Shown here: positions 34,976 to 44,986 of the stretch, piece after piece
Layout of the letters: the number at the start of each line of letters is the position of its first letter
Position numbering within the stretch: the stretch's first letter is position 1
DNA from: Anagrus nilaparvatae
Lineage: Eukaryota; Arthropoda; Insecta; Hymenoptera; Mymaridae
DNA: 64,000 bases
Direction of reading: 5' to 3'
Assembly (NCBI GenBank): GCA_022575985.1
Contig: JAKSXM010000277.1
Coordinates: forward strand, 1,240,001-1,304,000
Translations under genes and position numbers: made by a program
The notes under the pieces: model-generated
Database searches by the model: none
What the model saw: only the letters and a program-made list of their open reading frames with translations
What the model was told of the DNA's origin: nothing

Positions 34976-35067
34976 AAAGAGCACACCTATATCACGCAAC
35001 ACTTGTTTGGGATTTCTCGATGAGCAAACTCGTGAGAGTGAACCTCTTTGTATAAATAAGCACACTC

Positions 35068-35073
35068 AATAAA
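35068..35073 (+). terminator. Polyadenylation signal in the solo LTR
   Basis: AATAAA about 100 bp after the TATA box, as expected in an R region. Confidence 0.45.
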
Positions 35074-35400
35074 TATTATACATTGATCTAATAAATTAAT
35101 GTTTTCATTTATGCTAAGAAATCCCAGACATTTATCAGCATCGAGACACAGATATGTGTCAAACTATATTAGAGGTAAAACCTCCCTATTCTTGTAAGAC
35201 TCTGCCGTTCAAGGGCTAAATACCCTTGCTCCAAAGAGGAATTTAGGCGGTTAGGTCAGTGTTCGTTATTAGGAAATTTAAATTATTGTGACCCCTCCTT
35301 CCGAGGGATTACACTTACTTAGACATATTTTTATAGTATAGTATACTTTTATTTGAGTAATAAATATTCTTTAATAAATATTTTTTCATTATTTTCTTGA

Positions 35401-36209
35401 TCAGCGACCCAGAAGAAACCTGAATGGACCTAATATGGATGCTCAAAGTTCGAAAACAGCAAAAACTCCCCTGTTAGGGGTAGTTTTATCAATTTTAAGG
35501 GTAAAATAGTAATTATTTATGAAAAAGGAGTCGATATTCTTGAATAGCGATCCAAAAAACCTATATGGGTATTTGCTGGACGCTCAAAGTGCGAAAATAA
35601 CAAAACCATTCCTTTTAGGGGTAGTTTTAATTATTTTAAGGGTAAAATAGTAATTATTTATGAAAAAGGAGTCGATATTCTTGAATAGCGATCCAAAAAT
35701 CCTATATGGGCATATCCTGGATGCTAAATATACGAAAATACAAAAACACCCCCTTTTCGGGGGTAGTTTTAGCCAATTTAGGGGTGAAATTTTAATTAAC
35801 TATGAAAAGAAAGTCAAAATTCTTGATTTGTGACCAAAAAAACCTTATTTTACAAATCTGAGCGCTCCAAGTGCGAATATGTAAGAAAAACCCCTTTTTG
35901 GGGGTAGTTTTTCAAATTTAAGGGTGAAGCCTCCATTTCTTATGAAATGACCCCGATTTTTGATTTCAGCGACCCAAAAAACTTATAGTAGAGCAAATCT
36001 GGTGTTCGCCAAGAGCGAAACCCGTATTTTGACTGGAGTAGGGGTGGTTTTTATGGTCTAAGGGGAAAAAACAAAATGAAAAAATTCTCTTGTCGTTTTT
36101 TTCCAAAAATACAAGCTTTTAGTTGTAACATGCCGCAAAACGCATGAAAATCGGTCGGAACCTCGATCAAATATTATTTTTTTCCTCTTGTTTTTTCTAG
36201 ATCACTGTG
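35401..36209. repeat. Right arm of the palindromic element, made of ~140-bp subrepeats
   Basis: Five copies of a unit with GCGAYCCAAAAAAC-like starts and a GGGGTAGTTTTA block (about 35477, 35618, 35759, 35912, 36041) occur in tandem. Each block also contains a short C-run/G-run hairpin such as CCCCCTTTTCGGGGG. Confidence 0.8.
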
Positions 36210-36211
36210 CG

Positions 36212-36275
36212 GTGGTCCTGCAGTACCAACTCTCATTTTCGAAGCCAGCGTCTCGGATTCGAATCCCGGTCGGAT
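36212..36275 (+). other. tRNA-derived remnant next to the palindromic element
   Basis: Carries GGATTCGAATCCCGG, a T-arm/B-box-like word, preceded by TGGTCCTGCAG, which resembles an A box with one mismatch. A full cloverleaf is not possible. Likely an old SINE head or tRNA pseudogene. Confidence 0.35.
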
Positions 36276-36398
36276 TTTATACTTAATAACTTATGTAGTA
36301 AATTAGCAATAGTTAATAGCAAGCAAATAATTAATTAAACTATTTAATATTAATAAATGTACATTTATTAATTAATATTTTTTCTTAGGTTTAGGTTT

Positions 36399-36418
36399 AG
36401 GTCACAGGTCACTGGTCA
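36399..36418 (+). promoter_or_regulatory. Three nuclear-receptor half-sites in DR1 spacing
   Basis: AGGTCAcAGGTCAcTGGTCA: two perfect AGGTCA half-sites and one with a first-base change, each one base apart. DR1 is the spacing bound by USP/RXR and HNF4-type receptors. It follows a (TTTAGG)3 run, so simple-repeat origin is possible. Confidence 0.3.
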
Positions 36419-36825
36419 CAATTGATCAGTTTGCTTACTTGATCCCATAGGCGATATGCTTAACCGATCATGATACATTCACCAGACTTGGCTCCCATGA
36501 TAGAATTTAATATGATAGAAAACCAACGAGTATGCTTTAAATCTGAATACCCTGATAAGTGAAATGTCTGGATTATATCCTGTCTAAAGCTCTTTAGGAG
36601 TTCTCATATTTAAACAACGTCCAAAGACTTCTATTTTGAAAGTATGTGGCTGTATAAATGCTTGTGCCCAAAAAAATTAAAGTAGGCCAGCATCCAAAAG
36701 CATGCACCTAGATTTATCTTTTAAGATTCAGTTTATCTTTTCTGAATGATCATTTTGAGCCAGATTATAAAGAACGACCAGCTCGTACTTGATTCCACGC
36801 TTGCTAAAATCATTCAAAATTTTAA

Positions 36826-38240
36826 TGTTCTTAAACTGAATCTGAAGTCAGAATTTAGCCTACACCATCAGATTTTGCCCCAGCTACCCCCAGCCACCTT
36901 CTAAACCGACCCAAAAAGCAAATATTTTACTATGTCTAAAAGTTAAAAATAAAAGTACTTTATACCCAGACGCTAGTCGTACGAAAATATAGAACTAAAA
37001 AAAATTTCACACAAGTTTTCGGAGCGCGCGGTGACTTCCTTCGTGTTTCATGATTCAAAACAAAATAAAGTCGGTAAAAGCGAGTGCGTTTAAACTCGAA
37101 GAGAAAAATTAAACGAAATTTTTTTTTTTTAAGAAACTTAAGCAAATTTATTTTTTTAATTGCGCAGTCGGGTTCTCGCGCACCCTCTCCTCTTTTAATC
37201 GTCAACAAAATAGCAGAAACAAAATAAACATAGTTTTGTTATATTGCTCTAAAAATGGAAATACCTAAATGCATACAAATAATAAAAATTCTATTGATAA
37301 ATTGAAAAAATGAAATCATAAAAAAATAATTTTCTAAATTATAATAATATTATTAAAGCGTTTAATTTTAAACCTTGCAAATAAATAACAAAATATTAAA
37401 TTATGAAAAAGTTCTTGTCTAATTAATTATTTTTATTTAGGTTAGTTAATTATTGAATTATTTAAATTAAAATAAATAATGAAAGTAATGCATTTACTAT
37501 TTTTTAGATAAATATGCTTGCTCTTTTTTGCATCATAACAGCTAGTTTTTAATTAACCACAACCAAAAACTTACAAGAAAATATTTCTAAATTACACACA
37601 TTTTAATCTTATCATATTTTCCATAACTTCTTTAATAAATATTGTATACAAAATATATAAAAATATATACAAATATGTAAATCAAATTAACCTAAAAAAA
37701 AAAAATAATTAAAGCATTTTTACACAACGCAACTTTTTAATAATTAAATATTTTATTATTTATTTATAAGCCCAAAAGTAAAACGTTTTATATAACAGAA
37801 CTATGTTTATTTTGTTTCTGCTATTTTGTTGGCGATTAAAAGAGGAGAGGGTGCGCGAGAACCCGACTGCGCAATTAAAAAAATAAATTCGCTTAAGTTT
37901 CATGAACGAAAAAACATTTCGTTTAATTTTTCTCTCCGAGTTTAAACGCACTCGCTTTTACCGACTTTATTTTGCCGAAAACTTGTGTGGGATTTTTTTA
38001 AGTTCTATTTTTTCGTACGACTAGCGTCTGGGTGAAGTTACGAATTTTGATTTCCTAAAACCGAATCTGAATTCAGAATTTGGCCTACACTCTCAGATTT
38101 TGACCCAGCAACCCTCTAAAACGACCCAAAAAGCAAATATTTTACTATGTCCAAAAGTTAAAAATAAAAATACTTTAGTTACGTATTTTGATGTTCTAAA
38201 AACGAATTTCAAGTCAGAATTTACCTATTACGCTTAGTTT
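36826..38240. repeat. ~140-bp tandem repeat (about 2.5 units) interrupted by a foldback element
   Basis: Units at 36826-36960 and 38037-38178 share GACCCAAAAAGCAAATATTT and ACTATGTCYAAAAGTTAAAA. A third partial unit follows from 38178. The junction at 38176-38186 (ACTTTAGTTACG) shows the uninterrupted form of the site that now holds the foldback. Confidence 0.75.
36965..38032. mobile_element. Foldback/TIR element of ~1.07 kb with ~270-bp arms
   Basis: Starts CCCAGACGCTAGTCGTACGA and ends with the inverse, GTCTGGG at 38032. Arms 36965-37240 and about 37780-38032 share CTCGCGCACCCTCTCCTCTT in inverse orientation. The middle is AT-rich and noncoding. No clean target duplication is visible although an empty site is available for comparison. 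Confidence 0.85.
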
Positions 38241-38514
38241 TTGTCCCATGAATAAGGATGTTGGAGTCGTTATTGCTTCGGACGGTTGCCAGTTCATCCG
38301 CGTATTCCGCAACTGGTTAAACGTAGGTTGGGCCTCAGGGAACTTGGGTGGGAAAAATTTCCGAGGGTATACCCGTTCTCAACCAAATGGCCCTTCCCTT
38401 GCCGCACGATGCGCTGGTGAACAACAAAAGAATGTCTAATTACTATAAAATTAAGGAAAAAACAAAAATGATGAACCTACATTATCATGAAAAGGTGTTC
38501 CGGCCAACTTTACA
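38241..38514. other. Unassigned sequence, weakly coding-like
   Basis: Overlapping short open frames with a less AT-rich composition (GWASGNLGGKNFRGYTRS) but no recognised domain. Possibly a remnant upstream of the pseudogene. Confidence 0.2.
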
Positions 38515-40018
38515 TGTAAAAATAGCCCAAATATATTTTATTTCATGTGTGGTGGTATCGTATTTAAATCAGGAAAGCATAAAATTTCCCCTGCAATTCG
38601 AAAAACTTATATAGATTGTTTCAATATGGAGGTAGCCGAAAGCAATTAAGCGTGAACACTACAATTTTTATGTATTTCTTGTTACGTTTCTCTTAATTGT
38701 TGGAAACAAAATAATAAAAGAGCTATTAAATTTGAAACACCAATAAAATGGAGAAATTCCAGACTCGATCATTCAAATTATTATTTTTGTGTATCTAATA
38801 TTACTGAAATAAATTTTCAGAATAAACAAACAGCTGTTTATGCTGAAGTAGACAGTGTTACTCCTCCCATACTTCTCTAAGTTGATAAACAGGTATCTAT
38901 TCAAGATTCTATAGAAAGAATGGAAGTAGATGAGAGATCTGAGGGCGATAACGGAGAGGAGTATATTACAGAAAAATCAACATCAGAAGATGATAGTGAG
39001 GACGAAAAATTAAAAAACAAATCACCGATACTTTTTAACCAACAAAGGCTAAGCGACTTTAGAAGAGATCTTGGACTTGATAAAAATAGAGCAGAACTGG
39101 CTGCATCGAGGCTAAAAGAATATAATCTGTTGACAGAAGGAACTAAAATTACGGAATATCGTCATAAGGAGAAAAAATTTCTACCGTATTTTAAGCAAGA
39201 TGGTCCTTTGGTGTATTGTAATAATATAGAAGGCTTAATGAACCAAATAAAGAATGAATGACTTAATTTATAACGAAAATGAATGGAAGCTTTTAATAGA
39301 CTCAATTAAGAGAAGCTTAAAAGCAGATTTACTTCATAACAAAAATGTTTATGCTTCTATTCCTGTGGCTCATTCAGTTAACATGAAAGAAGAATATTTC
39401 AACATAGAATTTTTTCTTCATAAACTAAAATATAATGAATACCTGTGACAAATTTGTGGAGATTTAAAAATTACTACAATATTTCTAGGTCAACAGTCAG
39501 GGTACAAAAAATATTCTTGTTACCAATGCTTGTGGAACAGTAGAGACAAAACATATCTTTACATAAAAAAAAAATGGCCACAGCGCAATGAGTTCAAAAT
39601 TGGGTATAATAATATTATACATAAACGGTTAGTTGAACCAGATAAAATACTGCTCCCATCACTGCATATAAAACTTGGTGTAATGAAGCAATTTGTAAAG
39701 GTTCTTAACAAGGAAGGCGAATGCTTTATATATTTGGCCGTAAAATTCCCCAAGCTTTCAGAAACAAAAATTAAGGAAGGAATTTTTAATGGCCCTTATA
39801 CAAGAAAACTGATGAAAGATAATTCTTTTATAGGCAAAATGAATATTACAGAGAAAAACGCTTGGTTAAGTTTTAAGGAGGTAGTAAAAAAGTTTCTGGG
39901 TAGTAAAAAAGATAAAAATTATAAAGAGATAGTTGCTAATCTCGTGAAAAATTTTAAAATTTTGGGCTGTAACATAAGTTTAAAAATACATTTTCTAGAT
40001 TCGCATGTTGATTGGTAT
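38515..40018 (+). pseudogene. Pseudogene of a multicopy uncharacterised arthropod protein family
   Basis: One frame from 38515 to about 39250 encodes a Cys-rich N-terminus (MCGGIVFKSGKHKISPAIRK), then HSNYYFCVSNIT, then a serine-acidic stretch and FRRDLGLDKNRAELAASRLK. After a 1-base shift near 39250 the frame gives KLLIDSIKRSLKADLLHNKN, QICGDLKI, LPSLHIKLGVMKQFVKVL, KIKEGIFNGPYTRKL and LGCNISLKIHFLDSHVD. I recognise these blocks from a family of large uncharacterised proteins repeated in arthropod genomes. Breaks: stops near 38656, 38662, 38879 and 39446 (probably TGG to TGA), plus the shift. Sequence similarity stops at 40018, before the expected C-terminus. A transposase role is possible but unproven. 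Confidence 0.65.
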
Positions 40019-40073
40019 ATATTACAACAATTTATATTTTTAACATTTTTACTATAAATATTAACGTTTTTAG

Positions 40074-40169
40074 GAAGAAAAACAACAAAATTTAAAGTTA
40101 CCTGATCAGGCAGTCGAAAAATTAGATGAATTTCCAAGCGAATTTGAATGTTGCTTTTGTACTACACAG
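40074..40169 (+). CDS. Candidate host-gene exon A (32 codons, phase 0)
   Basis: A strong acceptor (TTTTTACTATAAATATTAAC followed by GTTTTTAG) precedes an open frame of exactly 32 codons (KLDEFPSEFECCFCTTQ at its end). It closes at CAG followed by GTATTT. Both boundaries are phase 0. Three Cys lie in the last eight residues. The product is not recognised. The preceding pseudogene ends about 55 bp upstream, so it may sit in the intron. Confidence 0.5.
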
Positions 40170-41400
40170 GTATTTCAAATTAAAATTAATATTGTAGCTT
40201 GATAACTTATTTTTGTTACTTTGTAAATAATTATATTTATAAAATATACATTTTCAAATTATAAAATTACAGAATATCTGTTACTATTTATGTTATTGAT
40301 TTTTTATTTTGTATATTTCTCAAAATTTAAAGCATCTTAACGTTCTTACATAGATAACGCAAGGCAAAACTAAATTCGATGTAATTTTAATTGAATAGGC
40401 GATGCTCATGACAATCCGTCTAATGCAAAAGATAAGATATCCTATTCAATGTAGTCTGTTGCTCTATTCAAACAATACTATTTTTTTTTTAATTAATTAA
40501 ATTTTCTTAAGAGGGGAAGGTTATGAAAATGAAATTCAAAATCAAAAAAATTTTTTTTATTCAAAAAGTTAGTATAACACGTCAAAAGTATGTAAAAAAA
40601 TTTTTTAATATTTATCTTATCTAGTTTTGATGCTATAGCTACTTTACCGAGAGTAGATGTGGTTCAATTATTTCACTATTTTCGTTCCAAACTAATATTT
40701 ATAATTTCTTGAGTGAAATTATTATTAGCAAAAACACTTTCTCAATACCTAATACTTTCAAAATTAGTAGAGAAGTTAGCGTTGTAAAGGAATACTGTTT
40801 AGTATCAGTATCTCTGAATATTCAGTCAGTAATTTTTTCTTCAAATTTTTACTCTTCCAAACTGTAAGCTAATTTTTCTCGAAACTACTTTTTAAAATAT
40901 TCAAAAACGTCTAATCCAATCTGGCTGAAATTTTTATTGCAATATTATATACCTATTTCGCTCTAGATGAACCTACGTGTTGTAAAATATTTGAAGATTA
41001 AGGCACCTTTTGTCCTATTTTAAAGTCCGGAAAAATGGTCAATTTTTCAGAAAACGTTTACATTTTTGAAAAAATTTTTTTTTTAGGTTCATCTAGAAAA
41101 TACACGTGTTTTAAAAACAATTTTTTTTTTTTTTTTAGACTTATATTGGTGGTCAAGAAGTCACGCAATTTCAAAACACGCCGACTTTCAACAGCTGTAA
41201 CTGCGCTGTTGCTAAATTTATTTCCCAAAATTTAGAATTTTTAATTTTTATATTTAAAAAATATTCTCCTAAAATTTTATTCATTTATTTCAACTCCTGC
41301 ATGAAGAAAATCCTATCTGAAAAAATATAACATTTCATAGACTTCCCCTCTTAAGAAACTTCTTTGGTTATTATAATTATTTTTTTAAACTCTATTTTAG
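40170..41400 (+). other. Putative intron between exons A and B
   Basis: Starts GTATTT and ends TTTTAG. AT-rich, without repeats that I recognise. Confidence 0.4.
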
Positions 41401-41508
41401 GCAATTCAGGAATTTATTGACCAAAATTTAATGACTTCAATAAGTAAAAAAACGCTTCCAAGTAATGGGCACTATGGTTCCTCATCAACTATAACAAAAT
41501 ATTCTTAA
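41401..41508 (+). CDS. Candidate host-gene exon B (35 codons and stop)
   Basis: The acceptor TTTTTTTAAACTCTATTTTAG precedes GCA ATT CAG, which joins exon A in phase. The open frame (AIQEFIDQNLMTSISKKTLP) runs to TAA at 41506-41508, so it may be a last exon. Alternative donors inside (41444, 41462, 41477) would all give phase 1, which does not fit the exon at 59266 directly. Product unknown. Confidence 0.45.
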   Translation, partial: AIQEFIDQNLMTSISKKTLPSNGHYGSSSTITKYS

Positions 41509-42031
41509 TGGTCTATTTTTACTAGTAAAAACAATAATGTTAGATATTAGTACTTTCATAGAAAAAAATTCAGTGCTACGTCCCAAAAGATAAAAAATAT
41601 TGCTATTATTTTTTTTTAATGTAAAGTAATTGGAAAAAAAAATTTCAAAAAATTAAGTTTCAAGTCCAAAAAATTGACTATAAAGGATATTTCTAAAACT
41701 AGTACTCAGAAAAAAATGAAGTACTACTTTCAAAAAGAAAAAAAATATTGCTAGTTTTTTTATTTATTGAAGTAAAATATTTTGAGAAAAAATAGTTAAA
41801 AAAATTAATTGGATATATCTAATACAACCATATTTTCAGATAATGGTACTTTTATAGGAAAAAATTAGGTACTGCATCAAAAGAGAAAAAAAATATTGCT
41901 TTTTTTTTATTTTTTTATGCAAAAAATTTTGAGTAAAATATTTTTGAAAAATTAAGTATCCGATTCGAGATATAATAAAAACCATATTTTCAGATATTAC
42001 TACTTTCATAGAATTAAATGAGGTATTACAT

Positions 42032-43094
42032 AAAGTAGATTTGGGTAATGGAATTACTATTTCTTTTGAGAAAGAGGTGAAAAGCTTTGGCGTGATATTT
42101 GACAGTAAACTAACCTGGGAATCACAAGTAACATTAATTGAGAAAAAAGTTATTCGTGTACTATACACACTAAGATTTATACGTCATTGTACCACTGAAA
42201 CACTACGCACCAGACTCGTACAGGCACTTGTTAAGCCACAATTGGATTATTGCAATACTGTATATCTTGATACTAATATGACACTTAAAGCTAGACTGCA
42301 ACGCTTAAGTAACTCGGGACTCAGGTACATATTTTGAATACGCAAAGACGCACACATTACACCCTACAGACATAACTTGGCTGGCTTTGTAACGACACTC
42401 GCAGATTATATTTTGAGGCAATCTTGATATACAAAATCTTGCGCCTTGGTCAACCTTAATATTTAGTGGATCTTTTTAAGAAATAGTCCCCCAAGAGCAA
42501 TGCTCGGGGACAGCAAAAAACCAAAGAACTCTCATTACCAGGACTGAAAGTGTGCGGAGCACAGTCCTTTGAATTTCATGGAACTGTTTTTTGGAACTCT
42601 ATTCCATCTAGAATCAGACTCCTTCCATCTCTCAACAATTTCAAAACAGAAATTTTCAAGTACCTACTAACGTTAGATCCATAAAAGTACATTAATATTT
42701 GCAGCTTGCACTGCAACAATTTAAAATTGTAATCATACAATCTCGTCAAGCAATAATAAGATTACATTGCGTTATTAACTAGAAATTTACTACTACGAGT
42801 TACATATTTATACTATAATTATCTGTTGTTTTCAGAATATTTACTTTCTTGACTGTGATAATAATTTTGTCCAAAGAGTAGTTATGTATTTACTTTTTAT
42901 TGTACAAAATAAAACATAATAAAATAAACTTTTATACATATACATATATAAATATATATACACATTTAACTTATAGAAATTTTATATTATTGTTTTATAT
43001 TTGTACAAACATGTTTTACTATTATTACTTATATTTAACTAAATTGTATTACTTATTTTTGTTGCAAAAAAATAAAAGTTTATCTTATCTTATC
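42032..43094 (+). mobile_element. 5'-truncated jockey/CR1-like LINE with TTACAT target duplication
   Basis: TTACAT occurs at 42026-42031 and 43095-43100. The 5' end lies inside the RT thumb. The 3' end is a short (TTATC)n tail (GTTTATCTTATCTTATC), typical of such LINEs. Between the coding end near 42690 and the tail is AT-rich 3' sequence. Confidence 0.8.
42041..42690 (+). pseudogene. LINE RT C-terminal (thumb and tail) remnant
   Basis: The first 98 codons read FGVIFDSKLTWESQV, then VQALVKPQLDYCNTVYLDTN and RLQRLSNSGLRYIF, then a stop. The translation resumes as RKDAHITPYRHNLA, and later in other frames as RAMLGDSKKPK and FFGTLFHLESDSF. These blocks are common in jockey/CR1-like LINEs. The YADD catalytic part is absent because of 5' truncation. 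Confidence 0.8.
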
Positions 43095-43100
43095 TTACAT
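43095..43100. repeat. Right TTACAT target duplication of the LINE
   Basis: Matches 42026-42031 within the ~150-bp array. Confidence 0.7.
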
Positions 43101-43463
43101 TTAAAAAAAAAATTTTTTCTAAAAAGTTTTTTTTATAGTTTTATTTTTTAATTTTGAGAAAAAAAATTTTAAAAAATTAAGTATCAGATCCAAAAAATTA
43201 CTATAAACAAGGTTCCTAAAACTAGTACTTCCATAGAAATAAATTAAGTACTACGTGCAAAGAGAAAAAAAATTTGGTGTTTTTTGTATTTTTTGTGAAA
43301 AAAATGTTGGGAAAAAATTTTTCATAAATTTAATTATCAGATTCGAGATATCGAGTAAAAACCATATTTTTAGGTATTACATCCAAATTAAAAAAAAAAA
43401 GTAGTTTAAGGTTTTTTGATAAAAAAATTTTAGAAAAAAAAATTGATTGTGAAATATTGCTGG

Positions 43464-43510
43464 TTACCCACATACATACATACATACACACATACACACA
43501 CACAAACACA
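43464..43510. repeat. CA/CATA microsatellite
   Basis: CATACATACATACATA followed by CACACA words. Confidence 0.8.
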
Positions 43511-43685
43511 AAGACTTTTTTTAAAACCGGTTTTTTAGCTTCTTGGGGTCTCAAAACGTACGTATATGCCAGAAAATCGAAAATAAAAATTTTACCTATC
43601 ACCATGGTTCCTCTATGAGAAACCTAAATGAATAATTATAATTAAATTAGTCAGTTTTAAGGCAGATTCAAATGCGATATATATT

Positions 43686-44986
43686 GTTACAGCCAGTAGC
43701 TGATTAATTACAATTTCTAAATTTGAAATATTTGCAGCCTAAAATGTTAAATATTTATACGATAGTTATTTGATTTCTCAGACCTCCGTTACCAAGAAAC
43801 CCTTCTCTTATGTAATATTCTGTCCGTTCTATTAAAATATTTCTAGCGCTCAGTTCTTCATTGTTCTCTGGTCGGCCGTCGGTTGCAACTCATCAACTTG
43901 TCAGTCAATCAATCAAATTAAAGATGTACCATCCGCTGTGTCAAATTAAATCATTATCAAAATAAACTCAGTGTAATTAAAATCAATCATTAAATCAACT
44001 CATATTTGTTCTAAAACGCCAGCTTTTATTAATTACAATTTCTTTATACAGTACGCTACTGCTTCTATTATTTATTTATATGTGTAATAATCATAAAGTG
44101 AATTTTAATATATTACCGTTATTCAATTTAATCATATTTGAATTTATTCATTTGACTAAAACCAATTTCCTAGATTTTCCCAATATTTTTATCCAAAATA
44201 TGGTCAGTGTCTCGCCAGATTCATAGAATAGTAATTGTACAAATTTGAGTAAAGATCGCGCTGATAGATAAGAATTAAAAAACGTGCTCAATAAGTGGAT
44301 CATATCAACATATTTTAATACAATAAAGTCCTGTTCTTCAGGAGATCATAAATCGGCAACTCTGCCACCATAGACAGCCAGTCTTTCTACCCACCTAGCC
44401 AACTGTAAGCTAGTCAACGCTACTTTAACAGCCTGTACTGTTGCTGCTTTTTAGACGCCTTAAATTTTCAATATTGGGTATTTACCCAAATCTAAACTCA
44501 CTTTCAAGTTAAAACCTATTATTTTAATTTAAGACTAAGGTGGAAGATGCTGAAGATCTTATGACCGATCTAGTTACTAGTGTGAACTTGATCCATAATT
44601 TTCTTGGCAATTTCGATCTTAAGGGAGGAAATAGAAAATCTTTAGCAGTTTGGAGCAGTAGAAAATAACTGCTAAAAGACAATTAACAGAGTTTTCGGGA
44701 TCAGCACCGAAAGCTTTAATATTATATAGACGATTTCATAGATAAACTTTATTTACGAAAAATTAGAAAGGTCGAAGCTCTAAGCTTAAGTTCTACGTCG
44801 AGGCTCTAAGTCAACTCAACGACGCTATCTCCAAGGGATCAATGTCAAACGCCACCGCAGCTACGATGGGACTCAATACAACTGGGACTTTTGAAGGAAA
44901 TTTTTAGAGCCAGGATACTCGACGATGAAAACCTTGCACCAGCTGTCAGCTACTAACATCTCTTCAGGGCGAGGCTGACAGGCACT
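43686..44986 (+). other. Possible LTR/leader and gag-like remnant, abutting the truncated BEL/Pao LTR
   Basis: The sequence has TGTTACAGCCAGTAGC at its start and AATAAAGTCCTG near 44323. It then becomes less AT-rich and partly coding-like (LMTDLVTSVNLIHNF, then in another frame STLSPRDQ). Frames break repeatedly. This arrangement resembles an LTR followed by gag, but I cannot name the superfamily. It stops abruptly at 44986, where the BEL/Pao LTR begins mid-sequence. Confidence 0.3.

Larger units (their letters stand above)
34158..35313 (+). mobile_element. Solo LTR with heat-shock-type promoter
   Basis: The segment starts TGTAACACACC and ends GGATTACA, so the termini are the inverted pair TGTAA/TTACA. 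It is flanked by CTTA at 34154-34157 and 35314-35317, a 4-bp duplication as in many Ty3/gypsy elements. Inside are a four-box heat-shock element (34899-34918), TATATAAG (34968-34975) and AATAAA (35068-35073), in the U3-R order expected of an LTR. No internal region or second copy is present. The superfamily is inferred only from target-site size. Confidence 0.65.
29071..36209. mobile_element. Palindromic DNA transposon with CACAGTG termini (Transib-like?), later split by two insertions
   Basis: The left arm (29071-29645, resuming at 33701-33805) is the reverse complement of the right arm (35401-36209). Terminal bases are CACAGTGATATAG on the left and CTAGATCACTGTG on the right. Without the two inner insertions the element would be about 1.9 kb. 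CACAGTG termini fit Transib-type elements. The left flank CGACG is a GC-rich pentamer; the right flank CGGTG agrees at only three of five bases, so no duplication is proven. No transposase is present. Confidence 0.75.
41520..43560. repeat. Array of ~150-bp repeats, split by a LINE
   Basis: Copies are marked by AGTACTTTCATAGAAATAAA and CAGATTCGAGATATCGAG words near 41549, 41700, 41846, 42000 and, after the LINE, 43223 and 43340. The array ends in a CA-rich tract (43464-43510) and AAAGACTTTTTTTAAAACCG. The same composite occurs at 53640-54340. Confidence 0.75.

Noticed and set aside
35401..36209. CRISPR-like spaced repeats
   Set aside because: Repeat units are ~140 bp, contiguous and part of an inverted arm in a eukaryotic genome.
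36212..36275. Functional tRNA gene
   Set aside because: Only T-arm-like and weak A-box-like words; no acceptor or anticodon stem can be formed.
36387..36404. Possible telomere-type repeats
   Set aside because: The word is TTTAGG three times, not the insect TTAGG, and far too short.
40016..40073. A 58-bp intron joining the pseudogene to exon A
   Set aside because: GT and AG are present, but exon A does not continue the conserved family blocks expected after LDSHVD, so a truncated pseudogene next to an independent exon is more likely.
42900..43151. 83-codon Tyr/Leu/Phe-rich ORF
   Set aside because: Lies in the AT-rich 3' region and tail of the LINE; composition reflects low complexity.
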